A stretch of 12,485 nt of DNA from NCBI GenBank assembly GCA_937902395.1, contig CALGTV010000046.1:1-12485 (forward strand). Reading direction: 5' to 3'. The notes beneath the pieces were generated by a model. It did no database searches. It had not been told where the DNA came from and saw only the letters and a list, made by a program, of their open reading frames with translations. The position numbers and the translations under genes are program-made. Position 1 is the stretch's first letter. Each line of letters starts with the position of its first letter. Shown here piece after piece: positions 1 to 5,969 of the stretch. The DNA is from an uncultured Ruminococcus sp. (GTDB lineage: Bacteria; Bacillota; Clostridia; Oscillospirales; Ruminococcaceae).

Positions 1-60
1 TTGATGTGCCATTTTTAAATTTTTAGTACTTTTTAGGAGTTTTTTTACAGCCCCTTTTAA

Positions 61-1425
61 TTATTCAATCACATAGAGATTCTGCCCCTCTGCAACAGTG
101 AAATCACCACATCCTTCACCATTGACGTAAGGTGTAAAGCCGTCATCGATAAGAATATCAGGAGCAAGCATCATAACGCATCTGAAATTTGTCTTTGGAG
201 TAAGCGTTGCAAACTCAGTTCCTCCGAGAACAAATCCGACTGTACTCTCAGCAGGCAGTCCTTTTGTCCAGTTCACAACAATATAAGGATTAGGCGTTTC
301 TGTGGGAGGTGTTACCATATTTCCCGCCGCATAGACATAGCCGCCTGTGTAATACAGCCCCGCTGCCGCATAAATTGAGCTTTTTTCCTCCTTACTTCCG
401 CCGCAAATCCACGCTGTGCCGCCATTAATATTCATAGTACCCTTTGACTTCATGCCATTAGTTCCGCCGAATATAGTCAGTTCGCCTCCGTTTATTTCTA
501 TATCATCATTTGCAATAATTCCAGATTTTATGGAATTTATAACGTATTCGCCGCTTTCAATGATAACATTATCATCACATGCGATTCCATGTGCATTTCC
601 AGCATTGATTTCGAGATATCCCTCACCCTTGATTCTGAGAGTATCATTTGAGAAAATAACACCGTCATTAATCTTGTCCCTGCCGCTGTCACGCAGATAG
701 TTCACACTTCCCTCAGCAAGCTTGAGAACGCATCTTTTAGCCTCATTTACAAATATAGCAGGACCGCCGCTGCAGGAGATATTTACATTATCAAGAGTGA
801 TTTCAACCTTTTCCTCAGTTGCGGTACTTATGTAAATCTGACCGTTTGAAGTGTTTCCTCTTACGATATAATCGCCGCCTGCCGTAATTTTTACAACAGA
901 GCCGCTTGCTTCCGCGTTAATTCCGTCAACTGTTACTGTTTCATCAAAAGTAATTTCAGCGTCAAAAGTCTTGACAGGTTCAGTTACAACAGTTGTAACA
1001 GTGGGAGTTGTTGGTTCTTCCTCCGCTTCTGTAGCCTGCGGAGTTTCTTCGGTATTTCCGCTGTTTTCCTCATTGTTTTCTTCTGAATTATTTTCCTCAT
1101 TGTTTTCCTCGGAATTGCTTTCCTCAGAAGAATCGTCGTTTTTTTCTGTTTTTTTAGTAGTTACTTTTGCAGTAGTTGTCGTTTTTTTCTTATCAGCAGT
1201 TGTTTTCTCTGCTTTCGCTGTAGTTTTATCCGAATTTTTTTCGGTTGAAGTCGTTGTTTCTGCGGTATTTTTTACAGTTGTTTTGCTCTCCTTTGGCTTT
1301 GTTGTCTCCTCTGTGCCGAGAGGAGATACCCAATCGCTGACAATTTCCTTGTCATTTCCGCAGCTTGTTACAGCTGTCATCATAATCATTGACATTGCTG
1401 CCGCAATAATTCTTTTATAATTCAT
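61..1425 (-). CDS. Surface lipoprotein with Thr/Glu-rich linker and DUF4353 (Cthe_2159-like) carbohydrate-binding beta-helix domain
   Basis: The 454-residue product begins with a lipoprotein signal: positive MNYKR, a hydrophobic stretch and the lipobox V-T-S-C with the lipidated Cys at 22. Residues ~35-150 form a low-complexity linker, first Thr/Lys-rich, then Glu/Asn-rich with two copies of a 9-residue unit (104-121), then Thr/Pro/Val. Residues ~155-454 contain repeating short beta-strand units such as HGIACDD, SGIIANDDIEINGG and NGMKSKGTMNINGG, the pattern of the DUF4353 family. Its structural representative, Clostridium thermocellum Cthe_2159, is a beta-helix reported to bind cellulose and pectic acid. 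The domain is therefore probably held outside the membrane at the end of a flexible spacer. The ATG is preceded by AGGCGGGG at 7 nt. It lies 125 bp after the DUF4956 gene and has its own promoter. The ligand is unknown; an envelope polymer is as possible as a plant polysaccharide. Confidence 0.85.
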   Translation of the reverse strand: MNYKRIIAAAMSMIMMTAVTSCGNDKEIVSDWVSPLGTEETTKPKESKTTVKNTAETTTSTEKNSDKTTAKAEKTTADKKKTTTTAKVTTKKTEKNDDSSEESNSEENNEENNSEENNEENSGNTEETPQATEAEEEPTTPTVTTVVTEPVKTFDAEITFDETVTVDGINAEASGSVVKITAGGDYIVRGNTSNGQIYISTATEEKVEITLDNVNISCSGGPAIFVNEAKRCVLKLAEGSVNYLRDSGRDKINDGVIFSNDTLRIKGEGYLEINAGNAHGIACDDNVIIESGEYVINSIKSGIIANDDIEINGGELTIFGGTNGMKSKGTMNINGGTAWICGGSKEEKSSIYAAAGLYYTGGYVYAAGNMVTPPTETPNPYIVVNWTKGLPAESTVGFVLGGTEFATLTPKTNFRCVMMLAPDILIDDGFTPYVNGEGCGDFTVAEGQNLYVIE

Positions 1426-1481
1426 AAATATTCCCCGCCTTAAAAATTTTAGAATTTTCCTCTTAAAAGTATTCCTTTATT

Positions 1482-1510
1482 ATTGTATCATAAAACCTTA
1501 ACATTGTCAA
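1482..1510 (-). promoter_or_regulatory. Sigma-A promoter of the DUF4353 lipoprotein gene
   Basis: On the minus strand TTGACA (1505-1510) and TACAAT (1482-1487) are separated by exactly 17 bp. The expected start is near 1475, about 50 nt before the ATG at 1425. The lipoprotein can therefore be made independently of the two upstream genes. Confidence 0.8.
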
Positions 1511-1511
1511 A

Positions 1512-1541
1512 GGGGACTTTCCACAACATTGGATTGTCCCC
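1512..1541 (-). other. Weak hairpin after the DUF4956 gene
   Basis: GGGGAC (1512-1517) can pair with GTCCCC (1536-1541) around an 18-nt loop just downstream of the DUF4956 stop. On the minus strand only three T residues follow, and the lipoprotein -35 box begins at once, so this is at best a leaky terminator. Transcription from the upstream genes may continue into the lipoprotein gene. Confidence 0.35.
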
Positions 1542-1550
1542 CTTACAAAC

Positions 1551-2303
1551 TTAACCCTCGTAAATCTTATCGTCATATTTGAAGAATACGAGATTGATTG
1601 TCATATTTCCGTTAAGCGCACGAAGTTCATCGATAAATTTCTTCTGGTCGATATCCTCAGATACATCAACGGAATAAATAAGCTCAAAAAGTGTGCCGAA
1701 GTTAGTTGTCTTAACTCGTCTCAGTTTGTGGAATCTTGTATACTTTGAAAGCACAGGGTCGAAAACTCCCTGATAATCAAGGTTTTCGGGAATAGTAATC
1801 TTCAAAGTCATATGTCTTGTCTTACAGCCGCCGAAATTCATCTCAGAAAGAATAAACATTACGATACCAAGAACTGCAAAGAATACAACGGCAAATCCGA
1901 TATATCCTATACCGCAGGCAACACCTGCCGCCATTGCAAAGAATATATAAGCTATATCTTTCGGGTCACCGGGCACGCTTCGGAATCGCACAAGGGTAAA
2001 TGCACCTGCAAGGCTGAGAGCTCCTGCTGTTGTATTAATCAGTAGAAGTATCAGCGATACAATGGTAGGAAGCATGATAATTGTGAATACATAGCTTTGT
2101 GAATAGCCCTCTTTTCTGTGGCAGAATATGTACACAAGGCTTATAAGAAAACCTATAACGAGAGCCGCGCCGACACAAAGTCCGAACTGCCCGAGAGTAA
2201 TTTCGCTTACCGCCTGCGCTGAGGGTGAAGCGAAAATATCTGTTCCGCTTGTTTCAGCTTCATTTTTCAAAACATTTCCAAAAAAATTAATTGCCGCTAA
2301 CAT
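1551..2303 (-). CDS. DUF4956 family membrane protein
   Basis: A 250-residue protein with hydrophobic segments at about 41-61, 72-90, 116-134 and 136-153, and a soluble C-terminal part of ~95 residues. The stretch at ~100-125 (LVRFRSVPGDPKDIAYIFFA) is the signature of DUF4956, whose biochemical role is not established. The C-terminal part, with alternating strands and a final NLVFFKYDD, looks like a small cytoplasmic domain. The chosen ATG at 2303 has AGGAG 8 nt upstream; a GTG at 2312 would overlap that site and is less likely. The start is one nucleotide after the stop of the VTC-domain gene, so translation is probably coupled. DUF4956 proteins are often encoded beside VTC-domain proteins, which suggests a joint membrane complex, perhaps for anchoring the polymerase or moving its product. 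That role is inference. Confidence 0.88.
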   Translation of the reverse strand: MLAAINFFGNVLKNEAETSGTDIFASPSAQAVSEITLGQFGLCVGAALVIGFLISLVYIFCHRKEGYSQSYVFTIIMLPTIVSLILLLINTTAGALSLAGAFTLVRFRSVPGDPKDIAYIFFAMAAGVACGIGYIGFAVVFFAVLGIVMFILSEMNFGGCKTRHMTLKITIPENLDYQGVFDPVLSKYTRFHKLRRVKTTNFGTLFELIYSVDVSEDIDQKKFIDELRALNGNMTINLVFFKYDDKIYEG

Positions 2304-2304
2304 T

Positions 2305-3093
2305 TTATACACTCCTGTTAATTAAAATTTTATTATTTACCATTGATATACCCGATATCTGTATACGGCTTTTTGCCGCCTGCTCCTGAACATATGACAT
2401 ATAAGCCCTGCCGTATTTCGAGAAGCTTGTTTTGTATATTTTCAGCTCCGAAAGCTTGTGGAGAAGCCAATCGGGCATTGAATCAGATATTTTAACCTCC
2501 ATGATACGCTGGTCAGCTTCGATTATAAAGTTTCCGTAACTGCTGCAATCAAGTCCGAGGTCGTATCTTCGTTCTGTAAGCTTACGGTCAAAGGTAAGTC
2601 GGAAATCCTTGTTATCCTTGCCGAAAAACGCTTCACGCTGATAGCTTATATACTGCTTTGGTGAAACGGGGTAATGGTCGAGGAAAGCATCAAGCTCCTT
2701 AAAAACCTGATTCTGTATGTATTTCTCCGACTGCGGCTTTTTTCTTGCAGCAAGATATTCACGGCTTTCACCTAAAGTCATTGAAACACGTCTTTTTGTA
2801 ACTATTCCTCCGATTTTCTTCTTTATTTCAAGAAATACAGGAGAATCATCAGCAGCAGGAGAATAATAGCTCCTAAGACGAATTTTTTCCTTGTAATAGG
2901 GCTTAGCAAGGGATTCTCTTATAAGAAAATCGTCGGGAGTATCGTAGTAAATATTATAAATTCCGTACTCCTTGCCGCCTACGCAGTATTTATCAGGATT
3001 CATATATTCTCCAATGACTTCCATAAGCCCGTGATATTGTTCCATATTCAAAAGAAATTTTATTTCCTTTCGGGCAAAACTGCATATAGCCAT
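2305..3093 (-). CDS. Polyphosphate polymerase (VTC) domain protein
   Basis: The 262-residue product matches the VTC/TTM-tunnel fold family, whose eukaryotic member Vtc4 makes polyphosphate from nucleoside triphosphate inside a beta-barrel tunnel lined with basic residues. Visible family motifs are RKEIKF (8-13), the paired arginines of KEKIRLRSY (68-76), the acidic/basic strand LEIKKK (88-93) followed by KRR (100-102), YQREAF (151-156), RLTFDR (165-170), MEVKI (198-202) and the final KTSFSKYGRAY (221-231). No membrane segment is present, so membrane attachment presumably comes from the coupled DUF4956 protein. The ATG at 3093 is chosen because AAAGGAG lies 8 nt before it; an ATG at 3111 lies upstream of that site and has none of its own. 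Polyphosphate synthesis is inferred from the family; bacterial VTC-like proteins are little tested and another anionic product is possible. Confidence 0.88.
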   Translation of the reverse strand: MAICSFARKEIKFLLNMEQYHGLMEVIGEYMNPDKYCVGGKEYGIYNIYYDTPDDFLIRESLAKPYYKEKIRLRSYYSPAADDSPVFLEIKKKIGGIVTKRRVSMTLGESREYLAARKKPQSEKYIQNQVFKELDAFLDHYPVSPKQYISYQREAFFGKDNKDFRLTFDRKLTERRYDLGLDCSSYGNFIIEADQRIMEVKISDSMPDWLLHKLSELKIYKTSFSKYGRAYMSYVQEQAAKSRIQISGISMVNNKILINRSV

Positions 3094-3155
3094 ACAAATA
3101 ACTCCTTTCATTAATTATAAGAATTTTTTCACGTATTCCCTTATCTTCTATATCC

Positions 3156-3188
3156 ATTATAATCCTGTTATCTTAAAATAATCTTAAA
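3156..3188 (-). promoter_or_regulatory. Proximal promoter of the VTC-DUF4956 operon with 11-bp-period direct repeats
   Basis: A minus-strand TATAAT (3156-3161) has no -35 hexamer at the right place. That place is taken by two direct copies of ATCTTAAA (plus-strand reading) at 3170-3177 and 3181-3188, exactly 11 bp apart. Direct repeats one helical turn apart in place of a -35 box are typical of sites for OmpR/PhoP-family response regulators that activate transcription. Which regulator binds is unknown. Confidence 0.5.
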
Positions 3189-3267
3189 CAACGATGATTT
3201 ATTCAACAATTCATCATATGTTCACATTTTTGTCTCAAAATCTGCATAATTATTTCATCTATTATTC

Positions 3268-3296
3268 ATTATAACATATTATATAGCTGTTGACAA
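3268..3296 (-). promoter_or_regulatory. Distal promoter of the VTC-DUF4956 operon
   Basis: Minus-strand TTGTCA (3291-3296) and TATAAT (3268-3273) are separated by 17 bp. Transcription would start near 3261 and leave a ~170-nt leader before the ATG at 3093. This leader contains the proximal promoter; no convincing riboswitch or strong hairpin is seen in it. Confidence 0.6.
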
Positions 3297-3326
3297 TTCA
3301 GAAATTGCTTTATTTTACGTGCCACA

Positions 3327-3355
3327 TTGACAAAAATTGACAAATATTGTATAAT
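3327..3355 (+). promoter_or_regulatory. Consensus sigma-A promoter of the DUF4230 gene pair
   Basis: TTGACA (3327-3332), 17 bp, TATAAT (3350-3355) is a perfect consensus match. A second TTGACA at 3337-3342 is too close to the -10 to serve as a -35. The expected start near 3362 leaves a leader of about 25 nt that contains AGGAGG. The divergent operon starts ~100 bp away. Confidence 0.85.
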
Positions 3356-3386
3356 ATAGGCATGATTACACATAGGAGGATTGTAC

Positions 3387-3965
3387 ATGAAAATAAAACT
3401 GATTATCACCGCAATAATAATTGCCATTATCGCGGCTGTAATTATAGTTATAGCAAACAGGCCAAAGGAAGAACCTGTTGCACCGCCGCCCCCGGAGGTA
3501 ATAACAGAAACAACGCTGAAAAATATTATAGATGTAAGCGAATTATCCACATTTGAAGCCGTATACAACGGAGTGGCAAGAATTGCCGACGAAGCCGACG
3601 CAAATGTAATTGATTATTATGTATCGTATGAAGCAACGGTAAAGGCAGGTATAGATTTCGATGCCATAAATATCGACCTCAATAAGCAGACAAAGGTAAT
3701 AACTATAACACTTCCCGAGGTAAAAATTAATGATACAAACGTTGATATAAGCTCCCTTGACTACATATTTGTGGATAAAGCAGCCAACACCTCTACCGTA
3801 TCAGGACAAGCATACAAAAAATGTATCGAGGACGCAGAATCCAAAAGTATGACAGAGGAAGAAATATACAATATAGCGGAAGAAAACGCCAGAAATATCA
3901 TCAAGGCTCTTGTACTCCCTTTTATAAGTCAGCTTGACGAGGGATACAGCCTTGTTATAAACTAA
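3387..3965 (+). CDS. DUF4230 protein with N-terminal membrane anchor
   Basis: A 192-residue product with one hydrophobic segment (4-23), then Arg/Lys, a Pro-rich spacer (29-37) and a DUF4230-type domain from about 38 to the end. The absence of a lipobox Cys or a clear cleavage site suggests an uncleaved anchor with the domain outside the cell. The domain runs from an N-terminal LKNIIDVSELSTFEA motif through beta strands (VKAGIDFDAI, VITITLP) to a C-terminal amphipathic helix (AEENARNIIKAL). The family has no known activity. The ATG at 3387 has AGGAGG 7 nt upstream; the TTG at 3381 is inside that spacer and is unlikely. The next gene encodes a paralogue in the same reading frame, and the stop codon overlaps its ribosome binding site, so the two are co-transcribed. 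Confidence 0.85.
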   Translation: MKIKLIITAIIIAIIAAVIIVIANRPKEEPVAPPPPEVITETTLKNIIDVSELSTFEAVYNGVARIADEADANVIDYYVSYEATVKAGIDFDAINIDLNKQTKVITITLPEVKINDTNVDISSLDYIFVDKAANTSTVSGQAYKKCIEDAESKSMTEEEIYNIAEENARNIIKALVLPFISQLDEGYSLVIN

Positions 3966-3989
3966 GGAGGGCAGACTGATGAAAAAAAA

Positions 3990-4619
3990 ATGATATCAAT
4001 TGCTGTATTGATTTTCTCCATGCTCTGCACCGCCTGCGGAAGCAAAGAGGAAGCTCCTGCACCTGTCCCGGAAGTTCCTGATATCTCCTTACAACAGACA
4101 CAGATGAAAAATATCTGCGAGCTTGCAACCTTTGACTGCTACTACCACAACGTTGCAAAATATAAAGAAGAAGATGCGGAAGGATTCTGGCTGTGGGCGA
4201 AAGACCGCCGTTTCTGGATAGAGTATTCCGGAATCGTCACAATAGGTATAGATGTATCAAAAACTGAATTTGTAATAAATGACAATGTTGTAACAATAAC
4301 ACTTCCCCCGGCGGAAGTTCAGGGCTGCCGCGTTGACCCCGATACGCTGACAGAGGATTCGTTTATAATTGATTCTGAATCTGCAACAGTAGAAGCCTCA
4401 CACCAGACAGCCGCATTCAGCGAAGCACAGGCTAAAATGGAGGAAGCAGCAGCACAGGATACCACTCTGCTTGAAAATGCAAGACAGCGAGCAAAACAGC
4501 TTCTTGAAGGATATGTGAACAATATAGGTGAAACAATCGGGAAGAAATATGAAATTGTATGGATTTTCCCTGATGAAGTTTCCGCAGAAAAAGCCGCCGA
4601 CAGCACTGCATCTGCATAA
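3990..4619 (+). CDS. DUF4230 probable lipoprotein with start disturbed by an A9 tract
   Basis: A 209-residue DUF4230 paralogue of the preceding gene: NICELATFDCYY, WIEYSGIVTIGIDVSK, VVTITLP and ENARQRAKQLLEG align with it. It has a hydrophobic N-terminus ending in L-C-T-A-C, with a likely lipidated Cys16; Cys at -3 is unusual for a lipobox. AAGGAGG at 3964-3970 is ideally placed for an ATG at 3979, but that frame reads Met-Lys-Lys-Lys-stop, and its TGA overlaps the ATG at 3990 (ATGA). From 3990 the signal peptide has no positive N-region. One extra A in the A9 tract (3982-3990) would give MKKKMISIAV, a normal signal peptide. Expression therefore needs reinitiation, slippage in the tract, or a sequencing error. 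The domain itself is intact and ends in an Ala/Asp/Ser tail. Confidence 0.8.
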   Translation: MISIAVLIFSMLCTACGSKEEAPAPVPEVPDISLQQTQMKNICELATFDCYYHNVAKYKEEDAEGFWLWAKDRRFWIEYSGIVTIGIDVSKTEFVINDNVVTITLPPAEVQGCRVDPDTLTEDSFIIDSESATVEASHQTAAFSEAQAKMEEAAAQDTTLLENARQRAKQLLEGYVNNIGETIGKKYEIVWIFPDEVSAEKAADSTASA

Positions 4620-4625
4620 CAAATG

Positions 4626-4665
4626 TTTACTCCCCCCTGTAATTCAAGGAGGGAGTAAAATTTTT
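4626..4665 (+). terminator. Rho-independent terminator of the DUF4230 pair
   Basis: TTTACTCCC (4626-4634) pairs perfectly with GGGAGTAAA (4651-4659), followed by a T run (4661-4665). It begins 6 nt after the stop codon. Confidence 0.88.
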
Positions 4666-4699
4666 CCTTATAAAATCTCAAAAAATTCCTTATAATATA

Positions 4700-4728
4700 T
4701 TGACTTATTATTATAAAAGGAGTATAAT
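4700..4728 (+). promoter_or_regulatory. Sigma-A promoter of serCA
   Basis: TTGACT (4700-4705), 17 bp, TATAAT (4723-4728). The start is expected near 4735, giving a leader of about 88 nt before serC. No T-box, attenuator or riboswitch structure is recognisable in this leader, so any serine control probably acts elsewhere. Confidence 0.8.
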
Positions 4729-4822
4729 ATTTATGTACGGCAAATGCTGTTTTTTAACTGTTGATTGGATTGTCAAAATTATGTCACTCCTTTCAATACT
4801 ATATATTATGGAGGTTTTTACA

Positions 4823-5905
4823 ATGAGCAGAGTTTACAATTTCAGTGCAGGTCCTGCTGTTCTTCCCGAGGAAGTACTCAGAGAAGCAGCAGAGGAAATG
4901 ATGGATTACCAGGGCTGTGGTATGTCCGTTATGGAAATGTCCCACCGTTCAAAGGTATATGATAACATCATCAAGGAAGCTGAACAGGATCTCCGCGATC
5001 TTATGAATATTCCCGATAACTACAAGGTTCTTTTCCTTCAGGGCGGCGCTTCACAGCAGTTCGCAGCTGTTCCCATGAACCTTATGAAGAATAAGAAGGC
5101 TGCTTACATAATCACAGGTCAGTGGGCTAAGAAGGCTTATCAGGAAGCTCAGATGTACGGCGAGGCTGTTGCAGTAGCTTCTTCCGCTGATAAGACTTTC
5201 TCATATATTCCCGATTGCTCCAACCTTGATATTCCCGAGGATGCTGACTACGTTTACATCTGCGAGAACAACACAATCTATGGTACAAAGTTCTGGGAGC
5301 TCCCAAATACAAAGGGCAAGGATCTCGTTTCTGACGTATCTTCATGCTTCCTTTCAGAGCCCGTTGACGTAAGCAAGTACGCTGTAATCTACGGCGGTGT
5401 TCAGAAGAACATCGGACCTGCAGGCGTTGTTATCGCTATTATCCGTGAGGATCTTATCACAGATGACGTTCTTGCAGGCACTCCCACAATGCTCAAGTGG
5501 AAGACACAGGCTGACAACGACTCTCTCTACAATACACCTCCCTGCTACGGCATCTACATCTGCGGCAAGGTATTCAAGTGGCTCAAGAAAATGGGCGGAC
5601 TTGAAGCAATGAAGGCTCACAACGAGAAGAAGGCTGCTATCCTCTATGATTTCCTTGACAATTCCAAGATGTTCAAGGCTACAGTTGAGAAGAAGGACCG
5701 TTCACTTATGAACGTACCTTTCATCACAGGCAATGACGAGCTTGACGCTAAGTTCATCAAGGAATCCAAGGCTGCCGGCTTTGAGAACCTCAAGGGACAC
5801 AGAAGCGTTGGCGGTATGAGAGCTTCTATCTACAATGCTATGCCTATCGAGGGCGTTGAAAAGCTTGTAGAGTTCATGAAGAAGTTCGAAGCTGAAAACG
5901 CTTAA
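4823..5905 (+). CDS. serC: Phosphoserine aminotransferase
   Basis: The enzyme converts 3-phosphohydroxypyruvate and glutamate to O-phosphoserine and 2-oxoglutarate in the cytoplasm, using pyridoxal phosphate. The 360-residue length is normal for the family. The N-terminal YNFSAGPAVLP, the phosphate-binding FLQGGASQQF (71-80), Trp102, ENNTIYGT (148-155), Asp171 and the Schiff-base Lys195 in GGVQKN are all present. The C-terminal GHRSVGGMRASIYNA contributes substrate-binding residues. The ATG at 4823 has GGAGG 8 nt upstream; the open frame extends upstream to 4700 but only through promoter and leader. Almost every Lys codon is AAG, unlike the neighbouring genes, which suggests strong expression. 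It lies 64 bp before serA and is co-transcribed with it. No serB-like phosphatase is in the window. Confidence 0.97.
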   Translation: MSRVYNFSAGPAVLPEEVLREAAEEMMDYQGCGMSVMEMSHRSKVYDNIIKEAEQDLRDLMNIPDNYKVLFLQGGASQQFAAVPMNLMKNKKAAYIITGQWAKKAYQEAQMYGEAVAVASSADKTFSYIPDCSNLDIPEDADYVYICENNTIYGTKFWELPNTKGKDLVSDVSSCFLSEPVDVSKYAVIYGGVQKNIGPAGVVIAIIREDLITDDVLAGTPTMLKWKTQADNDSLYNTPPCYGIYICGKVFKWLKKMGGLEAMKAHNEKKAAILYDFLDNSKMFKATVEKKDRSLMNVPFITGNDELDAKFIKESKAAGFENLKGHRSVGGMRASIYNAMPIEGVEKLVEFMKKFEAENA

Positions 5906-5919
5906 TCACCTAAAAAATC

Positions 5920-5941
5920 TGGGCGGATTTATTTCCGCCCA
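5920..5941 (+). other. Intercistronic hairpin between serC and serA
   Basis: TGGGCGGA (5920-5927) and TCCGCCCA (5934-5941) form a perfect 8-bp stem with a 6-nt loop. On the plus strand no T run follows, so it should not terminate transcription; it may stabilise the serC message or set the serC/serA ratio. On the minus strand it is followed by ATTTTTT and could stop antisense transcription. Confidence 0.65.
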
Positions 5942-5969
5942 TAAATTAAAATTGAAAGAGGTAATTGAA

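Noticed and set aside
1..60. Terminator after the lipoprotein gene
   Set aside because: AT-rich with repeated TTTTTAG on the plus strand but no convincing stem followed by T on the minus strand.
971..1420. 149-codon plus-strand frame rich in Phe/Ser/Val opposite the lipoprotein linker
   Set aside because: It is the mirror of the Thr/Glu codon repeats of the linker and has no ribosome binding site or family features.
3094..3111. Earlier ATG of the VTC-domain gene
   Set aside because: It would place AAAGGAG, the clear ribosome binding site, inside the coding region.
3290..3318. Second plus-strand promoter starting with TTGACA at 3290
   Set aside because: No acceptable -10 hexamer at 16-18 bp.
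4700..4822. 41-residue N-terminal extension of SerC
   Set aside because: It runs through the -10 box and leader; the family N-terminus and a good GGAGG fit the ATG at 4823.
4735..4822. serC leader as a riboswitch or T-box
   Set aside because: About 88 nt, AT-rich, no stable stem, no T-box sequence and no terminator before serC.
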